Positions 37,480 to 50,026 of a DNA stretch of 64,000 nucleotides are shown here, one piece after another; the first letter of the stretch is position 1; each line of letters opens with the position of its first letter. Source of the DNA: Nemophila menziesii (taxonomy: Eukaryota > Streptophyta > Magnoliopsida > Boraginales > Hydrophyllaceae); assembly GCA_029959085.1 (NCBI GenBank), contig JARWIR010000003.1, positions 38,427,505 through 38,491,504 of the forward strand, in the 5' to 3' direction. A program made the position numbers and the translations under genes. Below the pieces are notes generated by a model. The model saw nothing but the letters and a program-made list of their open reading frames with translations. It made no database searches and was not told where the DNA came from.

Positions 37480-40400
37480 TTTTTTATCGGCAAATCAGAT
37501 TCTATATAATGTGGTCAAATAACCATAGTCATTACAACTTTAATACCCGGAGAAGGTATTTTAAAAACATAGGGATAACAAATTAGCAAAGCCTAAATAT
37601 TTGGTCTAAATTGCAAAATTACAAACTTGAGAAATTAAATCTTACAAAGATTATTAACTAAATCAGCAGCAACTTTACTCTTAAAATATCTTCTCTTCAA
37701 TTTAATGGAGACTAATGAATAGATGAGATTACATATTTGATCTTCATTAAGCGGAGAACTACCATGATTTCGAATATTTCTTTCTCCCCAAATGCAGTAA
37801 ATATAGGTAGTGATTGATGTCTCCCTAAATGTTCTTATTTTATACCCTTGGGAGACATCATTTTTGGTGTTTATTTGATTAGTTTGATAGACTTTTGGGC
37901 TAAATATGCAATAATCTGAATTTCCTCTTTTATTTCTAGTATTTTTAATTTATTAAACTTTTGCGCGTAATCTTGTGTATTTTAGTCAAAAGTTTGTAGG
38001 TTTTGAATATTAGCTAAGAGAGGAGCACGAGAATAAAGTCAAAGATCGTGATATGGAGTCAAAGCTTGAAGTTAAATCCCGAAAAGAGTTGATATTTTGG
38101 AGCTGCAAATCTGAAAAACTGTCAAAGATTGCTGATTTCGAGACACTTACGAGTTGATTTAGCCGCTGAACTATGAAGAGATTATGTTTCTTATCGAGTT
38201 ACGGAAATTTGGCAAGTGGTTTGAGGTCAATTGGAGTTATAACAAATCGGCTAGAGCTGATTTAGTGGAGGTGGTGCAACAGTTACGGGATTTGGGCTTG
38301 ATTAGTGGACTTGGACTTTTTATTATTCACTTAATCCCTAATTAAAAGCCCATTCCGAATTTGAGCTTATAAAAGGAGCTTTTGACTTCAGTTTTTGACA
38401 CAACTCATTATTCAGAAAGAAAAGCATCAGAGAGAAGTCAACGAAGGAAGCAGAAGAAAGCTGGAGAGGGTCTATATCTCCATTCACAGCCGAATCTAAT
38501 TCCGGAAATTAGGTTTTTCTTATTTTTATTTCTGTAAAACAATACGAGTCTTATTTATTTTAATTCAGTTTTATTTTCCATTAGCATGAGCTAATTTCTC
38601 TTAGTACTTGAGAATGCATAATGGGTGAATCCTAAAACTATTGATTTTCATATGTTTGAATTTGGGTTTTAATTAATTAAATCGAATTGGGTCTTTCACA
38701 TTATTCTGTAATTAGTGATTATTTACTGTTTTTGGAGTAGCTAACTAAGAACAGGTGTTAGTATCTAAACTATTCCACATATGTGGCGTGTGGATCATCT
38801 TGACGGGGGGTTTAGGTATGGAATTAATTACTCAATATAAGATATAAATTATTTGGATTCTGACGAACATAATTAATCTTAGGGCCAATGAGGTAAATTA
38901 GCTTAATTATTCGAAAGTGGATCATATTTACCCTGACAGGACTTGTGACACTCTAGAATAGCTTTGTAGTCCACCCTGACGGGGGTACAACGATTCTTGA
39001 ATCCCGACCAATGTAAATGACCAATTTGCCCCTTAAACAACATATGATGTGAAATAGAGTTAGGAGGATCCCTTGCGTCTCTCAAGTACTGCCTGCTCAT
39101 ATTTGCATCTAGTCTTTATTTACTTGCGTTTAGTTATTTAATTTCATTTTTACTTTAGTCTTTCATACTTAGAATTAGTAAAACCAATCAATCAATATTC
39201 AAATCATTTACTGCTTTCATAAGTGCAATCATTCATTAATTGATAAGCATTGTAGTTAACCATACCGTCCCTACGAACGATCCTGTTTATCACTATTAAC
39301 ACTCGGGACAACCGTACACTTGCGGTTGTGGTTCTCCTTACTTATTACATTTTTTTTAGAACACACAAAGGAACACCAGTGATACATACACTAACAATGA
39401 GATGGATTTCATTATTACCGCATGATTGCAAGACTATATTAGACAAATTAATCAAATCTAAGGCAGTAATATTATTGTCGCAATTGATCAAGATTCTATC
39501 GATAATTCTTTTGGAGAAGGAGCATCTAAAAGTATATGATCCAAATCTTCAATGCATTGAGAGAAAAAATCGCAGAGTGGATTGATGTTTAATCCCCATT
39601 CGATCATCCGACTTTTAGTAGATAATATATTATGCGCAACAAGCCAAGAGATGAAGGAGCATCTTGGAATACAACTATTTTCCCCAAACAATTTTACCCC
39701 AGGTAACATTAGGTTTAGCATCACTAATCTTCAAAAGTGTTTTACTAATTTAATATTTGGTTTTAGCACAGCCACTCCAGTAAATTCTATCTTTATCGAG
39801 AGATAGAGATAAAGCTTGAAGTTGTGGAAGAATTTTGCCAATACAAGGAGGAAGTTTCCAATAATTTAACCATAACAAAAAGCTACAATCTTGTTACAAC
39901 AAGAGCTATATTTATCCACTTCAAGATTCAAAATGTTAGAGACATTGTCTTTTTCAATTTTTTTTTTAAATTGATATTGAGTCCAGAGATTCTAGAAAAA
40001 TATCAAGATATTTTTTGACAAATCATCAACAAATATGATGAGATTTAGACTCATATTCCTGCATTCGGGATGAAAATTAAAGCTGTTATTTCTTGCAACA
40101 TGATAGAATAATCTAGAGAATACTTCCATTCAAATAGAAAGTAAGTAGGGTGAGAGAGGATCTCCTTGCCTGAGACCTATCTTCCCTTTCAAAATAACCA
40201 CAAGTTTGGCCATTAATGTAGACTGAGTAATGAGATTAGCACATACACATCTTAATTCACATGATAAATTTGTCAGGAAACCCAAAAGCACTAAGAGTAT
40301 TGAGAATAAATCACCAATTGACATTATCATAAGATTTACGGAGATCAAGATTTACAGTACATCTTGTAGAAATGTTCTTTTTATCATAGCCTAGCACAAT

Positions 40401-42076
40401 ATCTTGATAAACTAGAATGTTGTCACTTATAAACCTTCCTCCTACATAGGCAGCTTGGTTGATGATGGATATGATAGAGCTAAGCATCTTTTTAAGCCTA
40501 TTTGAAAGTAACTTTGAGAGAGTTTTATAAGTAGTATTGACACATGCAATAGGCCTAAACTTCCTATTTTTTTAGGAGTTTTTATCTTTAGGATTTAGAA
40601 CAATATTAGTTGCATTTACTTGACTAATTAGTTCCCAAGAAGAAAGACATTGCTTGATGGCATTGCAAAAATCTTCTTCAATAATACTCCAAGAAAATTT
40701 AAAAAAGCAAGCATTCCATCCATCATGACCAATGGAATTTATTCTTATTAATAGAGAATAATGCAACCTTAATATCTTCATTGGATATAGGAGAAATTAG
40801 TGCATTACATTGATCCTCAGAGATATTAGTATGGGTAAGATATTTAATAGTGGAGCTAGATCAAATTTCATGATTAACATCTTCTTAGCCAAGCAAGTTC
40901 ATATAGAATGAGACAAAATTCATTCTTGATAAACTCAGGATCTGTGATAACTTCACCTGCATCATTGATTAAAGTAGAATTATTATTATCTATTATACCT
41001 TTAATCATTTTATGAAAGTACAAAGTATTGCAGTCACTATCATTAGTGAAAATTACTCTAGACTTTTGCTTCATGACTTCTTGTTGAATAGTGATGACAT
41101 GTTCAAGAGATTTAACAAGAATATTCACCTCAAAAAGTGTAGCAAGATCATGAGTACCATTCATAATTTTCATTTGAATGGAATCAAGATGACTTCTAAT
41201 TTCATTAATTTGATAAGAGTTTCTTCTAAAGTGCTTGTTATAAAGACTCTTAAGAGCTTTTCCTTTCTTTCTGCTTCAATACAAAGTTGAAACAAGAATT
41301 TTCTTTTAATATTGATACTTGTTTAACAATATCAAAGTAATCTTATTGATGATTCCACACATTAAGGAACCCGAAAGCAGAAGGATTAGAAAACCTAGTG
41401 TTTCCAATAGTAATACAGTGATCTGAGGTAGATGGAGGAATCAAAATAACATTAGATTGAAAGTTGTCCATCCACTTGCTATTAATGAACACTCTATCAA
41501 TTTTTCTAGCTCTGAGTTGTCTTGTATCATTTTTGTTAGTCCAAGTAAATAATTTACCACTATATTGATTTTCATATAAGTTAGAATCCTCAATGCAATC
41601 AGCAGCTTCACTGGACCTTTTAGTCAAAACCTCGCTGTTAAGATGAATTTTCAAAGTCACCTAGAAAACACATACCTTGATTATTATAAGAATTAATCCA
41701 ATTGATTAGATCACTCCAAATAATAGTTCTATGATCTTCATCATTACTAGCATAGACAAAGCAAGCTATAAAGGAAGAATTACTTGCTTTGATATTTACT
41801 TCAATAAGAATAGTCCAAAAGGTTTCAGTAATGAGCTTCACTTGAAAAATTATTATCCCATAAAATCTATATTTTCCTGGATTCATCTTCATTATAATTA
41901 TGCATCATCTCCAAATGAGAGAAATGAGCATTTATTATGCTTGAAATTTTCTTGAATTTTACTTTTGTTTCCAAAATACCGATCAATTTAATATCATTTA
42001 TAAGCATAAAATAATTAACATCAAGTTGTCTAAGAAGCTTATTATAGCCTCTTACATTCCAAAAATCTATATTCAT
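37480..42076 (-). pseudogene. LINE3 ORF2 relic
   Basis: Endonuclease starts at 42076 (FWNVRGYNK, LETKV), then CFLGDFE near 41660, FTWTNKNDTRQLRARKIDR and STSDHCI (41660-41343). Linker at 41173-40874 (NDSDCNTLYFHKMIKG). RT pieces: GHDGWNACFFKFSW (40781-40572) and GKIGLRQGDPLSPYL (40348-40130). zf-RVT-like region at 39724-39384. The last part, YIYCIWGERNIRNHG, lies beyond the nested solo LTR at about 37800-37740. Stops and frameshifts throughout. Confidence 0.8.
37815..39378 (+). mobile_element. Solo family A LTR nested in LINE3
   Basis: Starts TGATGTCTCC and ends AACACCA (TG...CA), 1,564 bp, flanked by perfect GTGAT (37810-37814 and 39379-39383). It has the family landmarks: GAGACATCATTTTTGGTG, TTTTGCGCGTAATC, CTTGAGAATGCATAATGGGTG, ACCATACCGTCCCTACGAACG and CCGTACACTTGCGG. 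There is no internal region, so it is a solo LTR formed by LTR-LTR recombination. Removing it plus one TSD copy joins the LINE3 frame as SVCITTYIYCIWGERN. Confidence 0.88.
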
Positions 42077-42329
42077 AGATTAGGAGGACATGTGATCTCT
42101 TGAACAAACTTATTATTGATAAATGTAAGAATATCATGATGTATGTTGTTGATTTTGTTACTCTGCAACTCCTCAAACGAATTAACACTCAAAATAGATC
42201 CAGAAGCTTGTTGATGATGAACACTTGATTTTTGAGTAACTACTTTCCATTGTTCAACATGAGCTTTCTTTTTTCTTTATGAACACCTAAAACAGAGGTG
42301 GTAGCATTTTTAGGCACCCAGACTTTTTA

Positions 42330-43310
42330 AACATTTTGTCATTTGTTTTCCAAGTGACCAAACTGATTACACTTGAAACAAATAATTGGTTTCCAATCAT
42401 ATTTAACACAAACTTCCTGCAATTCATTCAAACCAATATCAACATACACCTTACCAGGAAGAATCTCTTTACTATTTATCTCAACACAAACACGGGCATA
42501 AACTAGTCTAGATTTAGACCTAGTTATGGAATCCATTTGTAGAGGAATTTCGATTCCACTCGCTATGTAGCTTAATCCATCTTTTCTCCATAGAGCCATA
42601 GGTTTACTCTGAATTTTAATCCATATAGGAATTCTAGATATATCAATTTTTTCAAATTGCATACCAGCCTTCCAAGGCCTTAAGAGAAGAGGCTTACCAT
42701 TAATGTGCCATATCTGATCTAAGGCTTTGCGATAAAATTGTTCATTCTCAAATTTATATATAAAAATACATTGACTTCTAGACTTTATATCGACTTTTCT
42801 ACGCTTACTCCATGGAATCTAACGAAATTAGCTATGGCGTGAAACATAGGAGAGCTGTCCAGAATTGTCCAATAAGACAATTCTCCCATATTGTAGCTCC
42901 TTCCTCAAGAACATAAGGAAGAGGATTTATAATAATTTTTCCATCGTGGGCTATGGGTTCATGATAATCAAGCTTTATAGATTGTTTAACACATCTACAA
43001 AGAGACTATACTACGTTTGTGATTTGAGTTCATTTTTACTCAGTTCACCAACTTTGACAATTTCTTCACTTAAATCTGGTAGATCTACATTCACGTTTGA
43101 TATATTACTAGTGTTATGACTAATATCATCATCGTTGTTGCTTTCATTTTAGATCCAATCACCATTGACCGAGTATTAATGATAGATTCAGAAACATTTG
43201 GAGATAAAATGAGTTTAGTTATATCTCTAAACTTTTTCTTACTTTTTGGGGCAGATTTACTAATGTTTGCAAATTAGTTAACTCTAGCAGGAATTAACAT
43301 CTTAGTCATG
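42330..43310 (-). pseudogene. LINE3 ORF1 relic (DUF4283, CCHC)
   Basis: Begins near 43309 with MTKMLIPARVN, then a basic stretch and stops. The best part, 42662-42339, reads MQFEKIDISRIPIWIKI, then LVYARVCVEINS and a zinc knuckle start CFKCNQFGHLENK. Typical LINE ORF1 order; broken in several places. Confidence 0.75.
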
Positions 43311-43679
43311 AAGAAATAAGGAAAAAATAAGAAGAAAATATGAATAAAGGAAGAAAAGTATGAAAATATGAAGGAAAGAGAAAAAGAAAGTGAGAGTGAC
43401 AGTGGAAGGAGGGAGAAAGTAGAATGGGAGTGAGGAAAGCGTAGGAAAAGCTAAAGAGAGAGAAAGAAAAAGTGTTAGATCCCAGAAATTTTGGAATAAA
43501 AGCACTTAATATAAGAAAGTAAATAGCAAAATAGATGAAAAGGAGGGTAAAAGCTAAAGAATGAAAGAAAAACTGGTGGAATAATTAGAGTCTGGGATGA
43601 ATGAGTACGAAGGACTTTTAGTTAGGTTGACTCTCATTGACTTGACATTTTGCTTCCTAATTCTTTCTTTACTCTTTAG

Positions 43680-44444
43680 TATGAACTCTAGACTTATTTT
43701 ATATATTTATTGAATTTTGGAGTTACTTTTAAATGAATTGTTTGTGATTGCTCTTTATTTTGTATTTGACCTAGGTTTGTAATTCTTGTTATGCACAAGT
43801 ATAGGGCTGCCACTTTAGTAATTAATGTTGTCACCATGATGGGGGGTTCAATTATTGACAGTAATACATAATTTTCTAGTGTGCGGTAGTGATCTTGACA
43901 GGCTTGCCTATCTAGATAGTCAATAGGGTTATATATAAACACTTATCATTGCGTAGGGTGCCCTTACCCAAGTCCCCTAGTAGTGTTGAGGTTTCCCGCT
44001 AAACTACCCTGGAGGGAGTTAGGAGGAATTTAGAATTCCGACTATTGCTTATATATCACACAATAATTCTTTAGACAATAAATGTAGAAACAAGACTAGT
44101 GGGGATTACTTGCTAGTTTTCGAGCTAAATTCTCATATTTTCGCCTTTGTTATTTCCTTAGTTGTATATAATTTGAGTCTTAGTTAATTAATTACTAGTT
44201 GCATTAGAGTCTTAACATTTAAACAAATCTTTTAGTATCTTTTGCGTATTTATTTCATCATCTCGTCCTAGTACACTCTATAAGAACATTGTTTACAAAT
44301 TAACTTTCGTAATCTCTGAGATCGATATCTGTTTTACTTACTTATTACTTGCAAACGATCTGTGCATTTGCGAAAAGTTTATCTCTGTTTTCCAAAGGTG
44401 TGTGCTCTTTTCTATCATTATTTTATCACATTTTGAAAATGATA
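43680..44444 (+). mobile_element. Outer family A LTR, 3' part
   Basis: Continues the LTR broken at 37479: TATTTATTGAATTTTGGAG matches TTTATTGAATTTTAGGATT of the copy at 3540, and AAACGATCTGTGCATTTGCG corresponds to the CCGTACACTTGCGG block of the solo LTR. A CTCGC pentamer at 44445-44449 repeats the one at 36706-36710 and may be the outer TSD, although the terminus there reads TA rather than CA. Confidence 0.55.
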
Positions 44445-44449
44445 CTCGC

Positions 44450-45883
44450 GATTCTACGTAGATATCACTCTTCTCAGCATTAATCAAGATGTAATCATTA
44501 TCTTTAGCAAATCTGGAAAATAACAGCGTTGTTCTTCACCGTTTAATCCTTCTTACTTTTCACTTTAATGATAGACAACTTAATGCAAAATTATGCACTG
44601 CTGTATCATCTTCATTCTACAATACTTTCAAGTTTTCTCCTTTGTTACATCTATAACGACACTTCTCATAAAAACTCCACCAATCTGAGTTTTAGAGTAT
44701 ATTTTTTTTGGACAAGAGAGGGGTAGGCAGTACCCCAAGTTTTAGAGTATATTCAAATGCCACTCTTGTGTTTTACATGAATAAAAAAAAGTGAAAAGAA
44801 ATAATCTCAATCAATCAAAGTCATTGTTTTTTTCACTATCAACTGGTTTTTTTTGTTTACATATGAGGTCTAAAACGACTAGTAAGTCATAATTAACTTA
44901 CGAAATTCCCGAAAAAGAGCATAATATAACTCTAACCGTATTTTCATAAAGAAGAAATGAATTGCTAGAATCAATCATTGGTTTGCTTTGCTTAGTAATG
45001 ATCAAGTGATTGGTGAGATTTAGCTATGATCACATAAATAGATATGTATTGTTATAAAAAAGTAATGTTATATATTATTTTTTCTATATCTTCTTTATAT
45101 GACCTATGATATATATTGTAAATTATATATAAATAAATTACTTATTTACTTAGTCTATTTTTGTCTTTTTTCAATTAAGTCACATCACTTTATAAATAAT
45201 TAAACCTTGGTATAAAAATGGTGATATATAACCTTATACTTATAAAAACAATTGGAAGTTGATTAATAAAATTGTATATTGAATGAGAAGGATTGAATGA
45301 GAAGGAGTGTGATCTGATAAAGAAAAGGAAAATTAACGAGCCTTTTTTTTGGTTATTATTTCAAAATACTTTGACATGCAAACAACTAAACTAAGACTTT
45401 GAAAAAAGAAAAAGAAAAGCTGAACTAATACAATAAAGAAGTATTTGACCCTTGAATCTTGATCCTATTCTCTTGAAACAACACTTTGCTCACCTGCTCA
45501 GTTATTTGAGTCATGTATGTGTCATATGTTAAGGGAGGGTTCACCTTCCTAAACCAAACTAGGAACTTATTCAAAAATTTGGTAGGTTGGTGAGGTTGTT
45601 AAGAAATAGATGTGTATTCTATACGTGAGCCATAACCAATCCTTCTTCGATATGTGATGTCTTTGTAAATATATAATTTAGTACTTTCTAAGATTTTGAA
45701 TATTTAAATTTGGACGACGGTAAATTATAAAAACATGGCATTTCTTCTTGATAGACTCAGCAATGCTACAGAGTAGCCGTCGTTAGAATTGCGTCCTCGG
45801 CAAGTCAATATGGTCAAATGCCAAAGTCTCACTATGGTTGTAAGATTACTCTTAAGCATCTTGCCAAAGTGGCACTATGCTGT
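44450..45883. other. Intergenic, with one micro-insertion
   Basis: AT-rich, no gene. A minus-strand frame near 44560-44445 (AKDNDYILINAEKSDIYVES) is short and unassigned. The stretch 44880-45880 holds nothing I recognise. Confidence 0.45.
44704..44737 (-). mobile_element. 34-bp retro-insertion with 16-bp TSD
   Basis: AGTTTTAGAGTATATT is repeated exactly at 44688-44703 and 44738-44753. The 34 bp between start with a T run, that is, a poly(A) on the minus strand preceded by CTCTTGTCC. This fits an extremely 5'-truncated LINE or SINE copy. Confidence 0.75.
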
Positions 45884-46343
45884 AGATTTTTTCTGTCTAG
45901 GCGCCGCCTAGGCGTCAACTCCCTCCTCATCCGCTTATGCCTAATTAAAATTTTAGGCGTTTTTGCCTAGCGTCTTAGTCGCCGTGGAATAGGCGCGTAG
46001 CCCGTTTAGGCGCCAATTAATGACAAAGAATGGCCGCCTAGGCGTAGATTAATGGCAAAGCATGCTCGTATAAACTTTCTTGTTATTTTTCTTATCCTCG
46101 AGAATTCTTTAATTGATATTATAAATCATTTTTTAGTATTTGTATAAAACTATGGTGTTGTTAGATGAATTTTATGACTTAAATAGTTAAAATTGATATA
46201 ATTACTACATATATATTACTAAATATACAAAATTACACAGCGAAATTCGGAACCGTATAATTCCGCCTAGGCCCCGTGTAATCCCGCCTAGGCGCTAGGC
46301 CTCGGTCGACCGCCTAGGCCTCAAAACCGATATCTACAGCATA
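45884..46343. mobile_element. CCTAGGCG-rich inverted-repeat element
   Basis: Ends are inverted: ATGCTGTAGAT at the left and ATCTACAGCAT at the right. Both halves hold several CGCCTAGGCG palindromes (near 45910, 46035, 46268, 46288 and 46312), and the middle is AT-rich. No ORF. The TSD is not clear. CCTAGGCG-type repeats occur in many plant genomes; I cannot assign a superfamily. Confidence 0.55.
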
Positions 46344-47348
46344 GCATACTGGTATCACTGCCTCCGAGGATATTATTTCCCGAACACCTCCTTAGGTGTA
46401 CGACAAAAGGCCAACAAGGTATATTGTGTGATAGCAAAAAAATACATCAAATTTTGAAAAGTCGAGGTATGTATCAAGAACAACTACGACAAGCAAAAAC
46501 ATTTATCTACCAGCTTAAGGTACACTTAAACATGACCTTGACAAACACAATGAGTATAGGGAAATAGCTTACTCCCACTCGTCTAAGCGGATAGAAATTG
46601 AGGGCAATATCAGCATCGAGTTCGAATTCGTGATTCAAGATTAACCTCTACACCAACCACTATCACGACATCGTGTGTTATGGGGGATCCGTTACGAAGT
46701 GATTACTCAAACAAACTCTATAGTTAGGAGTATAAATATGTATAAGGATCAACCACTGATATCAGGGCTTTTATGTCTTAATCATTTGCAATGAAGAGTA
46801 TTCAATTTTTTTGCATTATTTTTTTATTTATGTTTATGTAATCCATATTTAATTTACATACAAATCTTATTTCTCTCTAAAGCTATTGATAAACGTCTAC
46901 TTTCTTGCTTTCGACTAGGAACTCATTCCGAGGTTTAAAGTTGGTACTCATTTACCTATGACCAAGAGTATACCTTCGACCATTATGATAATACTCTCTA
47001 TCTTATGTTAATTCAACTATTACTCAATTAAAATCACCAATCTAATTCATACCAAATCTATCTGGTAGAATCTATTCTATCTTTGGGATTTATCGATGCC
47101 ATATGCCTAACTATGCATCACATATATCCTTACACTGTTCATATTACAGTCGGAACTAGTTCACCATATATTCTCCTCAATCCTTTGTCCCAATACTGAC
47201 TTGACTGTCAAAGTACCGTCGGGAGGCACACCTTCCTATGTTCCTAACCTTTATCCTGTTTCATATTTGTAGGCTCGAGAAGACAATATTATTACAAACA
47301 TCACTAGCGACATCCACCAGAGCTCCATCGTTTGTGTATTCATATTGA
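46344..47348. other. Unassigned, possibly retrotransposon leader
   Basis: Non-coding region upstream of a gypsy-like gag relic. It could include a decayed 5' LTR and leader, but no termini are recognisable. Confidence 0.3.
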
Positions 47349-47765
47349 TTGGGAAATTCATGCACTATCAGTTGGAGCCATATGTTGGACAAAAGTCACA
47401 AACCCATTGAGACACTACTAATGAAAACTATCTCCGATTTATATTTATTAAAACAAGCAGGGATAGATGTAGCACCACTCATCGTGTCGAATGCCAAAAT
47501 AGAATCACTCACGATAGCTGAGGATGAAGACTTATGTAGAAGTAGTCTGGAACAACCTCTTCAAGCTGAGCTTCACACTCCAACATGGGATATACAAACT
47601 TCCACTAATCATTTGTTCGTAGAAGCCAAGATCTCCACCCAAGGGCTGCTCTGCACTTTTGACAATTACTGTGACAAGTTCAAGATTAGTTATCACGTCC
47701 TCCGACGTTACCATAACATAGCCGTCCAATCATCAATATCTAAGATGTCCTACTCAGTGATGTGA
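47349..47765 (+). other. 138-codon ORF, unknown
   Basis: Open frame from an alternative start, with ATG at 47361; it includes KTISDLYLLKQAGIDVAPL. No recognised domain. Its position ahead of the gag relic suggests an N-terminal retrotransposon segment. It is not supported as a host gene. Confidence 0.25.
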
Positions 47766-47929
47766 GAGCATACACACTAAAGCGTCGAGAAGACCCAAAA
47801 TCTCAGTGTATGAATATTAGAGCAAAAAAGGGCCAGCACACCACGAGCATTATCCGAAAAGGAGAAGTCAAACGATCATCAATGGGGATTACTGACCAAT
47901 CAAATATCGATGATCAACTTGATGAGCCC

Positions 47930-48420
47930 ATTTAATTGGGCAATAATATACACATATATTCCGAGGAAGTTTAAGACACCAACCTTTCCTACATTTGATG
48001 GCTCACCAATTTGTGACACACATATTAATACATTCATAAGGTATATGGAATTTATCACGTGGTCAGATGCTAGTGACTCTTGACCTTATGCGTTGACTTT
48101 GTTTGGAAATGCTCAGCTATGGTATTTTAACAATAGAGCCACACTACATCGATAATTTAACCTACCCCGCAAACATAATGCAGACCCGATTCCCGAACAT
48201 ACAAATTTTGTAAACAAATTCTTCATTACTGGATCTCTTACAAAGGAGAGGAGCGACCCTACAATCTTTCATGAATCCTTTTCCGATGTCGCTTACACTA
48301 TAGATGACCTATATCAGTCCATAGTCTCATACTTTTACTCGAGGTTGACTATGAGTTTCAGGTACACTTGGCTTCTCGGCCCAACATAACATGTTGACGT
48401 ACAATCCCCTTTTTAGGTAT
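47930..48420 (+). pseudogene. Ty3/gypsy gag (capsid) relic
   Basis: Plus-strand frames read PTFPTFDGSPICDTHINTF, TLFGNAQLWYFNNRA and FVNKFFITGS, the recognisable order of a plant gypsy capsid (FDG...DP, then L.G.A..W, then F...F). Several stops. The minus-strand family A LTR begins about 100 bp downstream, so the two are probably parts of different elements. Confidence 0.6.
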
Positions 48421-48529
48421 TTTTATGTGAAAAAAATACTTAGGTTATGTTGTGTTTATGCTATCTCTCTCTTTACTCATCATATCATGTATTAATTATG
48501 TCAGACTCCAAGGTGTGATAAAATAGTCG

Positions 48530-49254
48530 ATACCTCGAGAGAGCTACTACCCGCAAGTGTATGGATCATTGAAAAGTAATAAATAGTAAGTATAAGATTT
48601 ATCTTTCTCTAGATGGACTACGATAGTTCATTTTTATGGTGTGTTTTCGTAAAGTGTTTTAGAACGAGTTATGAAACTAAAAAGTAAAAGATAGTATTTA
48701 TTTGGTTAAACTAAATTATGATTAAACTAAGATTAATGTAAGTAAAATAGAGGGAATACGATGCTAGTAATCCCCTAAAGTGGCAAATGATTTATGCTAG
48801 TTATAAGGGTGAATTGGGAAGTTCTCGTTAATCGGGATTCTAACTTTCTTCTAAATCTCGTCAGGGTAGATTAGACAGATTCCTAACAATCACTAGAGTA
48901 CTCTTCCGAGGGAATTCTACATGATGATCGATGCTAAAAATACTTACCCTATACGATTAATCAGCTATTCAAACCAACTTGGATCATTAACGCATACCAG
49001 ACGTATATGAATTATCTTTGTTCCCTAACCCCCTATTAGGGCAATAGTCCAGGGCACTAAAATAACCTAATATTTGTGCGAGATATATGCAGATAGGTAA
49101 ATTCAATTCATATACATCTAAAACCAATTACCCAATTCAATTAAATATAAATTATTCTAAATAACATTAGAATCATTAAATAATCAACTATGGTTCTTAC
49201 ATAAACAAAAACTCAATATAAATAGTGTTTAGATCATAATGAAAGACATCAAAT

Positions 49255-49289
<35 letters not shown>

Positions 49290-50026
49290 GAATCACGTTT
49301 AGAACATAAAACTAATACAAATTACCTTAAAAAATGATGAAAGCTAGGTGGTGTAGAAAAGTGGAAGAGGGCTCCAGCTTCTCCCCCTTATTCTTTGGCG
49401 TGTTTTTACTCTTCTGAAACTGCATTCATCCTCTTTTTTTTTAATTCCAAATGTTGATATATTAGGTTTCCAAAACATTTTTGGAGTTGTAGGTCCCCTT
49501 TTAATGGCCGAAGTCAACCCAAGAACAAAATGGTTTAATAAAGGAGTAGATTGGTTCGAGCCACGCTAACTGTAACTTTAATAAATTTACATCATAACTC
49601 CAAATCATGAACAATAAATTCTCACGCTCTCTTGACTTCAATTACTACCATTAAACCTAATTGCTCATCTATAATATTCGTCAATTGCACGAGGTGACTC
49701 TATCTTGTCGATTTTCAAAGTTAGCCAGTAAACGCTCTCGCTTTCCAAAAGTGGCCTTTTGGTCATTTAACGCTTTGACTTGGGTTTTTACCTTAATTTA
49801 TCAACTTATTATTCTCGTCTCAGGGTCTCGTATCATCCAACTACCTAAGAGCTGCACATGTAATACACAAATCACACACAAAAAGCTCTAAAAGTAGCAA
49901 ATATCCAAAACTAGACATGAAAGGAGAATATGTCTAAATATAGGGAATAATCCCTCAAATGAGTACAAATAATCCCTAAAATATGTCTCATGATACGATT
50001 AATATATCACACAAAGGGAGACATCA
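48530..50026 (-). mobile_element. Family A LTR, minus strand
   Basis: Minus-strand start TGATGTCTCCC at 50026, then ATCGTATCATGAGACAT, GAGGGATTATTCCCTAT, CTCTTAGGTAGTTGGATGA, CTCCAAAAATGTTTTGG and, at the far end, CCATACACTTGCGGGTAGT near 48560. This is the fullest match to the copy at 2705-3605. A (TA)n tract interrupts it at 49258-49286. No TSD found. Confidence 0.7.
49258..49286. repeat. (TA)n microsatellite
   Basis: About 14 TA units inside the family A LTR. Confidence 0.95.

Larger units (their letters stand above)
37480..43679 (-). mobile_element. LINE3: decayed LINE inserted in a family A LTR
   Basis: Poly(A) end (T run from 37479) at the left and a pyrimidine-rich 5' leader (43679 to 43310) at the right. 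Flanks TGTGAACCCTAGACT (37465-37479) and TATGAACTCTAGACT (43680-43694) match at 13 of 15, a decayed TSD that is also continuous LTR sequence. Without the nested solo LTR the element is about 4.6 kb. It carries ORF1 and ORF2 relics; its family differs from LINE1, as it ends after the zf-RVT region without RNase H. Confidence 0.8.
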
